Assembly: GCA_900544445.1 (NCBI GenBank)
Contig: UQVK01000021.1
Span: 1 to 46,382 of the forward strand
From: an uncultured Lachnospiraceae bacterium
GTDB lineage: Bacteria > Bacillota > Clostridia > Lachnospirales > Lachnospiraceae
Length of the DNA: 46,382 nt
Direction of reading: 5' to 3'
Position numbers and translations under genes: made by a program. This document shows, one piece after another, positions 27,910-36,639 of the stretch. Position 1 is the first letter of the stretch. Each line of letters opens with the position of its first letter. Under the pieces are notes generated by a model. The model searched no databases, had not been told where the DNA came from, and was given only the letters and a program-made list of their open reading frames with translations.

Positions 27910-28659
27910 ATGAAGAAAATCAACTGGCATTCTGCGATAATCGTGTTTTTGAACATTCTGATTGTCCTTGTGGAGATTGCGGGAGCAGTCGGGATAGCCG
28001 CAATTCTGTTCGCGGCCTATCCGAAGCGTTATCCTGTGCTCTGGCTTCAGGGAGAGGGACTGATCGGAGGACTGGTCCTGCTGATGTGGATCGCCGCTGC
28101 TGTTGTGGCGGTGGTTTTAGAGGTCATTCTTATTAAAAAAATTCTGACCAGGAGCGCGGCGCTGATTCTGAGCGTATGTATGGTACTTGCTGCCGTTCTG
28201 GTAAATATCTTCGTTCTGTTCGTGCTGCTTCTCATGCCTCCGGTCGCTTCCGAAACCACGGATGTAGCAGACTATCTGGCCGTTGATGAGCTGGTGGAAC
28301 AGCAGGAGGAGCATTATAGCCTGATATTTCCGGAAGAGATACCGGAGCAGGCGCAGGATGTGGAATACAGCTATACGGCCTATGAGACTTTTTTTACATT
28401 GGACTATGCCATATCTGCTTGCTGGACACTTCCGGAGGAGGAGTACCTCTCCATGAAAGAGAAAATTCTGGCGGATACGGTATCGTTCCGGCGCGCCTAT
28501 GGAAGCGGGGATCAGAGTGAAACGGTGGAAGGAAAGGAGCGGTTTGTGATCGCGGAGATGGATCCAAACCGTTATGTCCCCCTGCCGGAGATGATGGTGG
28601 ACTTTGATGACGCCGCCTGCCGGATTTCCTGCCGGGCGCATATGGAGAGGGAGTTTTAG
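27910..28659 (+). CDS. Membrane protein of unknown function
   Basis: This 249-aa protein is not recognised. The first 115 residues hold three hydrophobic segments (about 10-37, 50-77, 83-112) with a basic KKILTR loop before the last. Residues about 116-249 form an acidic soluble domain, probably extracytoplasmic. A strong purine-rich ribosome site precedes the ATG. It neighbours other poorly characterised genes between nadC and the RmlD-like gene. Confidence 0.75.
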   Translation: MKKINWHSAIIVFLNILIVLVEIAGAVGIAAILFAAYPKRYPVLWLQGEGLIGGLVLLMWIAAAVVAVVLEVILIKKILTRSAALILSVCMVLAAVLVNIFVLFVLLLMPPVASETTDVADYLAVDELVEQQEEHYSLIFPEEIPEQAQDVEYSYTAYETFFTLDYAISACWTLPEEEYLSMKEKILADTVSFRRAYGSGDQSETVEGKERFVIAEMDPNRYVPLPEMMVDFDDAACRISCRAHMEREF

Positions 28660-28674
28660 GGAGGGGATAGAAAG

Positions 28675-29241
28675 ATGGAGTTGAGATTTAAAAATTTGAC
28701 ATCAGATATGGCGGATGAGTTTTTTCAATATTTTGAAAAAGATGCATTTCCGAAAGGTGATTCTCGAATGGAATGTTATTGCCTGGAAAGCCATCTAAAA
28801 GATGAAAATAAATATATAAACGGACGAGAGCGGCGTAAGATAGCACGAGAACTGATTCAAAAGGGGATCATGACAGGATTTCTGATTTATGAGGGGGATC
28901 AGGCGGTGGGGTGGTGTAATGCGGGTGATAAGATGAATTATGCCCCAATTTGTGAAAATGTAGATTTTATGACACCGAATATGGAAAAGGGACAAATAAA
29001 AATCCTGTATTGTATGGATATTGCAGATGGCTGGCAGGGCAGGGGAATTGCAAACTTGATAATGGAAAAGTTTTTAGAGGATGCAGAAAAAGAAGGCTAT
29101 TCTTATGTGGAAGGCTACCCCTTTTTAGACAAAATGTTTAAATGGCAATATCGAGGACCCGTGAAATTATATGAGAAGTATGGATTTGAAAAGTATGGAG
29201 AAGGTCCTTGGTTTTATATTATGAGAAAGAAAGTTGGTTAG
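28675..29241 (+). CDS. GNAT-family N-acetyltransferase
   Basis: This 188-aa protein has a GNAT core: a beta strand ending YCMDIADGWQGRGIANLIMEKFL, which is the acetyl-CoA binding V/I-x-x-x-x-Q/R-G-x-G/A pattern, and a C-terminal YEKYGFEKYGEGPWFYIMRKK. The acceptor is unknown. The gene is clearly AT-richer than its neighbours (bases 28681-28740 contain 15 G/C of 60) and uses codons such as ATA and TTA freely, suggesting recent acquisition. Confidence 0.82.
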   Translation: MELRFKNLTSDMADEFFQYFEKDAFPKGDSRMECYCLESHLKDENKYINGRERRKIARELIQKGIMTGFLIYEGDQAVGWCNAGDKMNYAPICENVDFMTPNMEKGQIKILYCMDIADGWQGRGIANLIMEKFLEDAEKEGYSYVEGYPFLDKMFKWQYRGPVKLYEKYGFEKYGEGPWFYIMRKKVG

Positions 29242-29301
29242 CTTGTAAGTTCACCGGAAAGGAAACGGCAGAGAGAAATTATCCATTTAATTAGATTGTA
29301 A

Positions 29302-30186
29302 ATGAGAAATAAAAAAGCAGTTAAAAAGGTTATCATAGCTATAGCGATCTGTCTACTTTACATTTTGCTGCGGATAGGAATAGAAAGAGCTTCCATTGAG
29401 ACGGTGGACATTTCCAGATCTCCCGATGGGCAGTATACGCTGCTTCTGCAGTCGAGAGGCAATCCTTTTTCCGAGAATGCGAAAGGCAGGCTTGTCCTTT
29501 ATGAAGGAAGAAACAGGATCATAGATTATGACTTCAGTCTTGATGATGACAGCAGCTACATCGGCTCCGATATCTGGGAGGTATCCTGGCAGGAGAATCA
29601 GGTCATAGCGGTGATTTTCGGGACCAGTCTGCCGGACAGAGAGGTTACATTAACCATGGACGGCGATGTGGAAAGCATATATCTGGTGGAGCCGTATATA
29701 GAGGAGTTTTTGTTCAGAAATCAGGAATCCGTTCTGACAGAAGAATCCGAAGAGGCAGGAATGGCGGAAGAACCCGTCAGTGAACCGGTTACGGGGGAAA
29801 CAATAACAGCAGAAGAAAGTGGATATGACGAGGCTTATCAGCTTATTGTGGACGGGTATCATGCGGTCTTTGAACAGCTTTTTCAGGATAGGGGATATGA
29901 TTTTCAGGAAAGCAGTGACGCAAGAGGAAATCTCCGGGTTATTCTCTTTGAGGATGCAGAAAAAGTGGAATACCTGATGTATGACCGCGAATCGGAAAAT
30001 GGGGAATGCGGACTCTATGTCTATTATTCCGTGAATAAAAATGAGGATGGCTCCTGGTCGCCCGAAAACGCGAGAATTCTTGATATATACGCCTGGGTTT
30101 ATGATACAGATGAGGTGATAAGCAGCGGAAAAACGGGATGGGCTGATTCCGGGAGTGAAACGTACCGGAATGCGACGGGGGAATAG
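29302..30186 (+). CDS. Predicted membrane-anchored protein, unknown function
   Basis: This 294-aa protein has a basic N-terminus and one hydrophobic segment (about residues 10-24), so it is a signal-anchored exported protein. Residues about 35-130 look beta-rich (ISRSPDGQYTLLLQSRG). A Glu/Ser/Thr linker (about 148-172) leads to a second domain ending with YRNATGE. No family was recognised. The ribosome site is poor (AGAGAGAAA, distant), so the start is less certain. Confidence 0.65.
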   Translation: MRNKKAVKKVIIAIAICLLYILLRIGIERASIETVDISRSPDGQYTLLLQSRGNPFSENAKGRLVLYEGRNRIIDYDFSLDDDSSYIGSDIWEVSWQENQVIAVIFGTSLPDREVTLTMDGDVESIYLVEPYIEEFLFRNQESVLTEESEEAGMAEEPVSEPVTGETITAEESGYDEAYQLIVDGYHAVFEQLFQDRGYDFQESSDARGNLRVILFEDAEKVEYLMYDRESENGECGLYVYYSVNKNEDGSWSPENARILDIYAWVYDTDEVISSGKTGWADSGSETYRNATGE

Positions 30187-30225
30187 AAGAGCGGTTATTT
30201 CGTGCTGGATTTCCGCCGGGCTTCC

Positions 30226-30234
30226 TGCTACAAT
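30226..30234 (+). promoter_or_regulatory. Extended -10 promoter
   Basis: TGC-TACAAT is an extended -10, 35 bases ahead of the small-protein gene, with only a partial -35 match. It may start a unit of the small protein and the RmlD-like gene. Confidence 0.45.
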
Positions 30235-30268
30235 GATGCTATCAATGAAAAAGAAAGGAGATCTTCCA

Positions 30269-30628
30269 ATGAAAAAAGAAGTTCTGGATTATGTGGTTGA
30301 ACAGACGCATGCGCTGATGAACGCGGCAAGCTGCAGCCGGGAGGCGAAGGATGCGGCGCAGGCATGGCTGGATGCGGTTGGAACGGAGAACGAGGCTGAG
30401 GAGACGAAGAAGTACATTGCTGAGCTGGAAGCGGATATTGTCACCGTGGACGGTCTGATCGGTCTTGCGGAATCGGAGATGGGCGTGAAGATTTTCGGAG
30501 CGGAGAAGGCGAAAGAGGTTGCGGCCCACGGAAAGGAAATCAAGGCTGCCGGAGCAGTTTACTGCGACTGTCCTGCCTGTGCGGCTGTGGAGAAGATCCT
30601 GGCAAAGAAGGACGAAATGCTGGCGTAA
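30269..30628 (+). CDS. Small helical protein with CDCPAC motif
   Basis: This 119-aa protein is predicted mostly alpha-helical and acidic. It has a conserved-looking motif YCDCPACAAVEKIL near the C-terminus (about residues 98-111) with three cysteines that could bind metal. AAAGGAG precedes the ATG. I recall similar small proteins in gut Clostridia but cannot name a tested function. It lies 23 bases before the RmlD-like gene, so the two are probably co-transcribed. Confidence 0.75.
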   Translation: MKKEVLDYVVEQTHALMNAASCSREAKDAAQAWLDAVGTENEAEETKKYIAELEADIVTVDGLIGLAESEMGVKIFGAEKAKEVAAHGKEIKAAGAVYCDCPACAAVEKILAKKDEMLA

Positions 30629-30651
30629 AGCGCTTTGATAAGGGGGCAGGC

Positions 30652-31542
30652 ATGCGGATCATGCTGACAGGAGCGGGCGGTTTCCTCGGAAGCCGCCTGT
30701 TCACACATTACAGAGAAAAATATGAAGTCTGGGCGCCTTTTCATAAGGAACTGGATTTTACCCGCAAGGAGAGCGCGCGGAAAGCGGTGCAGGACTTCCA
30801 TCCGGATGTGCTTCTTCACTGCGGAGCCATTTCCGATGTGGGCGCCTGTGAGCGGGATCCGGAGCTTTCCATGCGGGTGAACGTGGAAGGAACCCGGTAT
30901 CTGGCACGGGCCTGTAAAGAGACGGGGACGCGCATGGTTATGTGCAGCTCGGATCAGGTATATTTCCGGAAAAAGGAAGAAAAGGAGAGCCTGGAGGAAT
31001 ATCTGCGCCCTCACAGAGAGGAGGAGCACTGCAGTCCGGTTCCCGTTTATGGGAAGCATAAGCTTCTGGCGGAAGCGGCCTGCTTTGCGGAGCAGCCGGA
31101 CAGCGTCATTCTGCGTCTCACCTGGATGTATGGGGAACTGACGGAAGAAGAGAGGCGGAAAGGAAGAAGGAATCTGGCTGATACGCTGGCGGAAATGTGT
31201 CTGCTGTCACCGAAGAAAACGGAGAAAAAGAAGCAGACCTTTCTCACGACGGATCACCGGGGAGTGACGGATGTTGCTGAGGTGGTGCGGCAAATGGAAG
31301 CAGCCTGGAAGCTGCCGCCGGGTATTTATAATTTTGGAAGCTCCGCCTCCGGAAGCATGTATGAGAATATCACAAGAGCACTGAAGGGGACTCCTTCGGA
31401 GGCGCTGGCAGAGCCGCTTGCGGGAACCGAAGGGCCGCGCAATCTGATCATGGATCCGGAGAAAACGGCCGACGCCGGAATCCATTTTCCGGATACTGCG
31501 GAGGGAATCCGACGTTATGTGGAGCGGCATCTGAAAAACTGA
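30652..31542 (+). CDS. RmlD-like NAD(P)-dependent sugar reductase
   Basis: This 296-aa extended SDR protein has the nucleotide motif GAGGFLGSRL at the N-terminus, HCGAISDVGACERDPE, and the Tyr-Lys pair in YGKHKLLAE (about residues 131-139). This matches the dTDP-4-dehydrorhamnose reductase family. No other rhamnose or nucleotide-sugar genes are nearby, so its substrate is open. It converges with the minus-strand LacI gene, with no clear terminator in the 28-base gap. Confidence 0.85.
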   Translation: MRIMLTGAGGFLGSRLFTHYREKYEVWAPFHKELDFTRKESARKAVQDFHPDVLLHCGAISDVGACERDPELSMRVNVEGTRYLARACKETGTRMVMCSSDQVYFRKKEEKESLEEYLRPHREEEHCSPVPVYGKHKLLAEAACFAEQPDSVILRLTWMYGELTEEERRKGRRNLADTLAEMCLLSPKKTEKKKQTFLTTDHRGVTDVAEVVRQMEAAWKLPPGIYNFGSSASGSMYENITRALKGTPSEALAEPLAGTEGPRNLIMDPEKTADAGIHFPDTAEGIRRYVERHLKN

Positions 31543-31570
31543 CCAGGCGGGATGGTGTATGGACCGGTTC

Positions 31571-32590
31571 CTACGACTGCCTGTTCTGCTTTTTTTCAAA
31601 AGAAGCGCTGCGGGGACCCGTGGAACCGCGCACCATCAGCCTGGCGTGCAGCAGCAGGGTGCCGATGGCAATACCGTTCATCAGGCTGGCCAGAGCATAG
31701 TAGCCGCTTTTTCCGAGCTGCGCTCTTTCCTGGCGGATGGTGGTCATGGGAGGAGAAGTGTAAGCGCTCATGGGCAGATCGTCGAAGCCGATTATGCTGA
31801 TATCCGCAGGAACGCGCAGGCCGAGCTGCTGGCACTGGATCATGGCGGCATTGGCCAGCAGGTCATGACTGCAGATGAGGCCGGTGATTCCCATATCCAG
31901 CAGGCGGGGAAGGTGGCGTTCCAGGCACTGGGTGATATAGTAGGAGCTTCCGGTCTGCGCCGGGCCGGCCTTCAGCCCGTTCTGCCGCATGGCGTGAAAA
32001 AAGGCGGAATTGCGCACCTGCATGATGTGAGAGCCCAGAGCGCCGCTCAGGTAGCCGATGTCTTTGTGGCCAAGGCTTTTCAGGTGGGAGACGGCAAGCT
32101 CCATTCCCTCGCTGTTGTCGATCCCCACGTAGGCCATATTTGGATTGGCCGGAATATAGTTGTCATAAAGGACGGCGGGAGTTTTGGCGGTCTGAAAATC
32201 CTTCATCCAGGGATCGTTCAGAGAAAATCCCAGGACAAAGGCTCCCACATAGCCGTTTTTCAGCATGAAGACGTCGTAGGAGAAAGTTTTCTGAAGCTTT
32301 TCCGTGACGTCGATGATTTCCACCTCATATCCTGCGGGTTCAGCCATCTGACGGAAGCCCAGAACAATATCATATCCGAACTGATGCGGCTCTTCATACT
32401 CCAGGTTTTCCGTGAAAATGCAGAGCTTTTTCTTTTCCCGGCGCTTCCGGATGGTGTATCCCATTTCAACCGCAGTTTCCAGAATTGTTTTTTGTAAAGT
32501 TTCGCTCACATCCGGAGCTCCGTTCAGCGCTTTGGAGACGGTCCCCTTGGAAACGCCGAGCCTGTCCGCTATATCCTGTATGGTTGCCAC
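31571..32590 (-). CDS. LacI-family transcriptional regulator
   Basis: This 339-aa repressor has an N-terminal helix-turn-helix (ATIQDIADRLGVSKGTVSKAL, residues 2-22) and a periplasmic-binding-like sugar domain (for example GFDDLPMSAYTSPPMTTI). The GTG at 32590 is chosen because the protein then begins like other LacI proteins and AAAGGGG lies ten bases upstream; longer starts lack a ribosome site. It diverges from malEFG, so it probably controls that operon in response to maltose or maltodextrin. Confidence 0.93.
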   Translation of the reverse strand: MATIQDIADRLGVSKGTVSKALNGAPDVSETLQKTILETAVEMGYTIRKRREKKKLCIFTENLEYEEPHQFGYDIVLGFRQMAEPAGYEVEIIDVTEKLQKTFSYDVFMLKNGYVGAFVLGFSLNDPWMKDFQTAKTPAVLYDNYIPANPNMAYVGIDNSEGMELAVSHLKSLGHKDIGYLSGALGSHIMQVRNSAFFHAMRQNGLKAGPAQTGSSYYITQCLERHLPRLLDMGITGLICSHDLLANAAMIQCQQLGLRVPADISIIGFDDLPMSAYTSPPMTTIRQERAQLGKSGYYALASLMNGIAIGTLLLHARLMVRGSTGPRSASFEKKQNRQS

Positions 32591-32678
32591 TTCAGACCAT
32601 CCCCTTTCGAAAAGAATAAAAACTGATTCTGAATCCATTATATAAAAGAAGGGCCGGAAAAGCAATTGTAACAAAGCT

Positions 32679-32695
32679 GAAAAACGGTATTTTTC
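32679..32695. promoter_or_regulatory. Candidate LacI-type operator in divergent region
   Basis: GAAAAA-CGGTA-TTTTTC is an inverted repeat with a near-central CG, resembling LacI-family operators, in the gap between the LacI gene and malE. It could serve autoregulation. Elsewhere in the 373-base gap I see the mal promoter, a direct repeat and hairpins listed separately. Confidence 0.4.
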
Positions 32696-32799
32696 GTAAA
32701 GTTAAGAAAATAGAATTTTCAGGTTCGGCATTTTTTATAAAAACGGGAATGCAAAACTGGCGAAAAGAGAGAATTTATCAATGGTACAGTGGTTTTTCA

Positions 32800-32857
32800 T
32801 TGACGAATTGAGTAGAGAGGGGTAGTATGAGATTACAGCGAAACATTACGAAACATT
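32800..32857 (+). promoter_or_regulatory. mal operon promoter with tandem repeat at the start site
   Basis: TTGACG (32800-32805) and TAGTAT (32823-32828) are exactly 17 bases apart. Just downstream, CGAAACATT occurs at 32839-32847 and 32849-32857, a 10-base period or one helical turn, placed where a bound regulator would block transcription. This is the only strong promoter ahead of the eight-gene locus. Confidence 0.7.
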
Positions 32858-32870
32858 TTTAAGAATCGGA

Positions 32871-32957
32871 TTGAAAAGCCGCGGTTTTCAACCCGGATTT
32901 CTAAAAGTGAATAAGCCGAAAAGCCGCAGCGGCGGCAAAGGACGCTTTGGAATGGAG
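32871..32957 (+). repeat. Hairpin leader before malE
   Basis: TTGAAAA-g-CC/GGTTTTCAA (32871-32891) is a hairpin related to one in the fabH cassette. GCCGC-A-GCGGC follows at about 32920-32932. GCTTTGGAATGGAG (32944-32957) is a 12/14 match to the shared ribosome-site segment of fabG and fabZ. Confidence 0.6.
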
Positions 32958-32963
32958 GAGAAA

Positions 32964-34199
32964 ATGAGGAAAAGAGGAGTGGCACTTTTATTGGCAGCGG
33001 CGCTGGCCGTTACAGGACTGTCAGGATGCGGTGCGGCTTCCGGGGAAACTTCGTCTGGAAGAGAGAAGGTAAGGCTGATGGTGTGGTCTCCGCAGAACGA
33101 TCAGTCAAAGGACAACGGGCAATGGCTTCAGACCATGTGTGAAGCCTTTGCAGAGGAGCATCCGGAATGGGATATCACCTTTGTATACGGCGTGGCGGAT
33201 GAGGCGAGCGCAGCCGGGCAGGTATCACAGGATCCGGAAGCGAGCGCGGATGTGTTCATGTATGCAAACGATACGCTGACCACGCTGACGGACGCCAATG
33301 CACTGGCAAAATTCGGCGGAACATACCGGGAACAGATCGAGGGAATGAATTCTCAGGAGGTAATCGATTCACTCACGATGGACGATAACCTGTATGGAGT
33401 TCCGTTCACAACGAATACCTGGTTTATGTACTATGAAAAGAGCGTATTTTCGGAAGAGGATATTAAGAGCCTGGATACCATGCTGGAAAAGGGCGTCGTT
33501 TCCTTCCCCTTCACCAATTCCTGGTATCTTCCGGCCTTCTATCTGGCGAACGGCTGCACGCTGTTCGGCGACGGAACGGATGAGGCGGCGGGCGTAGATT
33601 TTGGCGGGCAGAAGGCGGTGGATGTGACCAACTATCTGATCGACCTGAAGAACAACCCCAATTTCCGGATTGACGCGGACGGCTCCGGAATCGCGGGACT
33701 GCGAGACGACAGCATCAACGCCATGTTTTCCGGTTCCTGGGACGCCAATGCGGTGAAGGAAGCGCTGGGCGACAACATGGGTGTGGCCTCGCTTCCCACG
33801 TTCACCTTAAATGGGGAAGAAAAGCAGATGCTGGCGTATGCCGGTTCCAAGGCGATCGGCGTGAACCCCAATTCCAAAAACATGGTCGCGGCGGTACAGC
33901 TCGCGGTGTTCCTCGGGTCTCCCGAAGCGCAGAAGGCACATTATGAGATGTGCGGCGTGGTTCCCTGTAATACACAGCTTCTGGAAGAGGAAGCGGTACA
34001 GGCGGATGAGGTAGTGACGGCACAGAACGATACCTTCAACAATACGTCCATCCTTCAGCCCTTCGTTTCAAAAATGAGCAACTGCTGGACGCCCGTGGAG
34101 AATATGGGAAAATCCATCCGCAACGGAAGCGTGACCCATGAGAATGCGGCGGACCAGACGGAACAGATGAACAGTGCAATGAACAGTGATGGAATCTAA
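32964..34199 (+). CDS. malE: Maltose/maltodextrin-binding lipoprotein
   Basis: This 411-aa extracellular solute-binding protein (family 1) has a lipoprotein signal ending in LSGC (Cys22). It shows binding-protein features such as VRLMVWSPQNDQ, YGVPFTTNTWFMYYEKSVF and FSGSWDANAVKEALG. It captures maltodextrin for the permeases that follow. ATG 32964 is chosen over an in-frame TTG at 32871 because GGAGGAG precedes it and the signal peptide begins here. Confidence 0.9.
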   Translation: MRKRGVALLLAAALAVTGLSGCGAASGETSSGREKVRLMVWSPQNDQSKDNGQWLQTMCEAFAEEHPEWDITFVYGVADEASAAGQVSQDPEASADVFMYANDTLTTLTDANALAKFGGTYREQIEGMNSQEVIDSLTMDDNLYGVPFTTNTWFMYYEKSVFSEEDIKSLDTMLEKGVVSFPFTNSWYLPAFYLANGCTLFGDGTDEAAGVDFGGQKAVDVTNYLIDLKNNPNFRIDADGSGIAGLRDDSINAMFSGSWDANAVKEALGDNMGVASLPTFTLNGEEKQMLAYAGSKAIGVNPNSKNMVAAVQLAVFLGSPEAQKAHYEMCGVVPCNTQLLEEEAVQADEVVTAQNDTFNNTSILQPFVSKMSNCWTPVENMGKSIRNGSVTHENAADQTEQMNSAMNSDGI

Positions 34200-34213
34200 A
34201 TGAGGTGGAAAAG

Positions 34214-35599
34214 ATGGGTGTAATCAGTTTTAAGAAAAAAGCGGATGAATTTACGACCCCTTATACCTGCATGGCCGCCATCAAAAAGGGCGGAATCGAG
34301 ACAAAGCTTTCCATGGTGGTGATGGGGCTTGGAAATTTCGTACATGGCCAGAAAATAAAGGGCCTGCTGTTTCTGGCGGTAGAAGTGGCTTATCTGGTGT
34401 TCATGGCGGTGAACGGAATCGGATTTTTACAGATGCTTTCTTCTCTGGGAAGCGTTCCCCAGGAGGAAATCTGGGATGAGGTAAATCAGGTTTATATCTA
34501 TACCAAGGGCGACCAGTCCATCCTGATCCTCCTGTACGGCGTGGCGACGGTGCTTCTGACGCTGCTGATGTTCTGGGCCTGGAGAGGGGCGTTAAAGAGT
34601 GCGTACCGGGTGGAATGTCTGGCGAAGCAGAGAAAACATATCAATACCTTTTCTCAGGATTTAAAGAGCCTGCTGAATGAAAATCTGTACCGGCTTCTGA
34701 TGACGCCGCCGATGATCTTTATTTTTGCTTTCACCATTCTGCCGCTGATCTTCATGATCTGTATGGCATTTACCAGCTACAGCAAGATCGACAACCACCT
34801 GATGCTGTTTGACTGGGTGGGGCTGGAAAATTTCCGGACGCTGTTTGATTCCAGCAGTATTCTGGGAAGCACCTTCTGGTCCGTTCTGGCCTGGACGCTG
34901 GTGTGGGCGTTTTTCGCCACCTTTACCAACTATATTTTCGGAATGATTCTGTCTCTGATGATTAACCGGAAGGATACGAAGGCCAAGGGCTTCTGGAGAT
35001 TCTGCTTCGTGCTTTCCTGCGCGGTGCCCATGTTCGTTTCCCTCTTAATCATGCGCACCATGCTCCAGCCGGAGGGCGCGGTGAACGTGCTGCTTCGCAA
35101 CATCGGGCTGATCGCTCCGGACGCGAGCCTTCCCTTCTTCACCGATCCCACCTGGGCGAGGGTGACGGTGATCGTGGTCAACATCTGGGTCGGCGTTCCC
35201 TATACGCTGCTTCAGCTGACCGGCGTGCTCCAGAACATTCCCGCTGAGCTGTATGAAGCGGCCCGCGTGGACGGCGCGAATACGATCCAGATCTTTTTCA
35301 AGATCACGCTGCCTTATATGCTCTATGTGACGACGCCGTATCTGATTTCGACATTTACGGGAAATGTGAACAACTTCAACGTCATTTACCTGCTTTCGGG
35401 AGGCGATCCGGTCACGAATCTGTCCTCCACGGCCGGAAGCACGGACCTGCTGGTGACCTGGCTGTATAAGCTGACCATCGACAGACAGTACTACAATGTG
35501 GGTTCGGTTATCGGTATCCTGACGTTCATCATCCTGGCGGTCGGCGCGCTCCTCACCTACCGCAACAGCAAGTCCTACAAAGAGGAAGGGGGATTTTAA
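34214..35599 (+). CDS. malF: Maltodextrin ABC transporter permease, MalF-type
   Basis: This 461-aa membrane protein has an N-terminal extension with extra helices (about residues 35-130) before the conserved permease domain, typical of MalF. The ATPase-contact loop is EAARVDGANTIQIFFKITLP. GAGGTGG lies just before ATG 34214. It pairs with MalG; no ATPase gene is in the operon. Confidence 0.93.
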   Translation: MGVISFKKKADEFTTPYTCMAAIKKGGIETKLSMVVMGLGNFVHGQKIKGLLFLAVEVAYLVFMAVNGIGFLQMLSSLGSVPQEEIWDEVNQVYIYTKGDQSILILLYGVATVLLTLLMFWAWRGALKSAYRVECLAKQRKHINTFSQDLKSLLNENLYRLLMTPPMIFIFAFTILPLIFMICMAFTSYSKIDNHLMLFDWVGLENFRTLFDSSSILGSTFWSVLAWTLVWAFFATFTNYIFGMILSLMINRKDTKAKGFWRFCFVLSCAVPMFVSLLIMRTMLQPEGAVNVLLRNIGLIAPDASLPFFTDPTWARVTVIVVNIWVGVPYTLLQLTGVLQNIPAELYEAARVDGANTIQIFFKITLPYMLYVTTPYLISTFTGNVNNFNVIYLLSGGDPVTNLSSTAGSTDLLVTWLYKLTIDRQYYNVGSVIGILTFIILAVGALLTYRNSKSYKEEGGF

Positions 35600-35602
35600 G
35601 CC

Positions 35603-36475
35603 ATGAACGGAAAGAAATATGCTTCTGCAAAGAGAAAACGGCTGATCAACAATACGGTGGTTCATGTGATCCTTGCCATCCTGGCCGTGATCTGGGTGTT
35701 CCCGATCCTGTGGGTAATCCTCACCAGCTTCCGTGCGGAGAAGGGCTCCTATGTATCCACCTTTTTCCCGCAGTCCTATACGCTGGATAACTATATCAAG
35801 CTGTTCACGGATACCACGATCCTGAACTTCCCGCAGATGTTCATGAATACGCTGTTCATCTCCATCTGCTCCTGCATTCTGGCGACATTTTATACGCTTG
35901 CCGTGTCCTACTGCCTGTCCCGGCTGCGTTTCAGGCTGCGCAAGCCTTATATGAACATGGCGATGATTCTGGGCCTGTTCCCCGGCTTCATGTCCATGAT
36001 CGCGGTGTACTTCATTCTGAAGGCGCTGGGGCTGACGGAAGGAAACCTGATCCGAGTGGCGCTGATTCTGGTTTATTCCGGAGGCGCGGGTCTGGGCTTC
36101 CAGATCGCGAAGGGCTTCTTCGATACCATACCCTTCGCCATCGACGAGGCCGCGCTGCTGGACGGCTGCACCAGATGGCAGATTTTCAGTAAGATTACGC
36201 TTCCGCTGAGTAAGCCGATCATCATCTACACGGTGCTGACCGCCTTCATGTCCCCCTGGCTGGATTTCATCTTCGCAAAGGTAATCTGCCGTGCGAACTC
36301 TGACCAGTACACGGTGGCCATCGGTCTGTGGAAGATGCTGGAGAAGGAATACATCGACAGCTGGTACACCAGCTTCGCTGCCGGTGCGGTGCTGATTTCC
36401 ATCCCCATCGCCATTCTGTTTCTGAGCTTACAGAAGTTCTACGTGGACGGTGTGTCCGGAGCGGTGAAGGGCTGA
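35603..36475 (+). CDS. malG: Maltodextrin ABC transporter permease, MalG-type
   Basis: This 290-aa membrane protein has six hydrophobic segments and the loop EAALLDGCTRWQIFSKITLP. It starts three bases after malF, indicating coupled expression. With MalE and MalF it forms the maltodextrin importer, needing a separate ATPase. The 164-base gap that follows holds a weak, branched inverted repeat (AGAGGC near 36539 facing GCCTCT near 36593) with a pyrimidine-rich tail, possibly an attenuating structure. Confidence 0.93.
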   Translation: MNGKKYASAKRKRLINNTVVHVILAILAVIWVFPILWVILTSFRAEKGSYVSTFFPQSYTLDNYIKLFTDTTILNFPQMFMNTLFISICSCILATFYTLAVSYCLSRLRFRLRKPYMNMAMILGLFPGFMSMIAVYFILKALGLTEGNLIRVALILVYSGGAGLGFQIAKGFFDTIPFAIDEAALLDGCTRWQIFSKITLPLSKPIIIYTVLTAFMSPWLDFIFAKVICRANSDQYTVAIGLWKMLEKEYIDSWYTSFAAGAVLISIPIAILFLSLQKFYVDGVSGAVKG

Positions 36476-36639
36476 TGGCTCATGCGCAGACCTGGCTGCC
36501 CATGAATCACAAAATTTAGAAAATGAAATGACTGACGAGAGGCTGCGGTGCATTCCGGTGCGCTTCATGCGGATACCTCCGGTCTGTACCCGGCCTCTAT
36601 TCTTTCTTGAAAAGGATTCGTCACGAAAAGGAACGCAGA

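Noticed and set aside
32871..32963. In-frame N-terminal extension of malE from TTG
   Set aside because: It would bury the lipoprotein signal peptide behind 31 basic residues; the strong ribosome site precedes ATG 32964.
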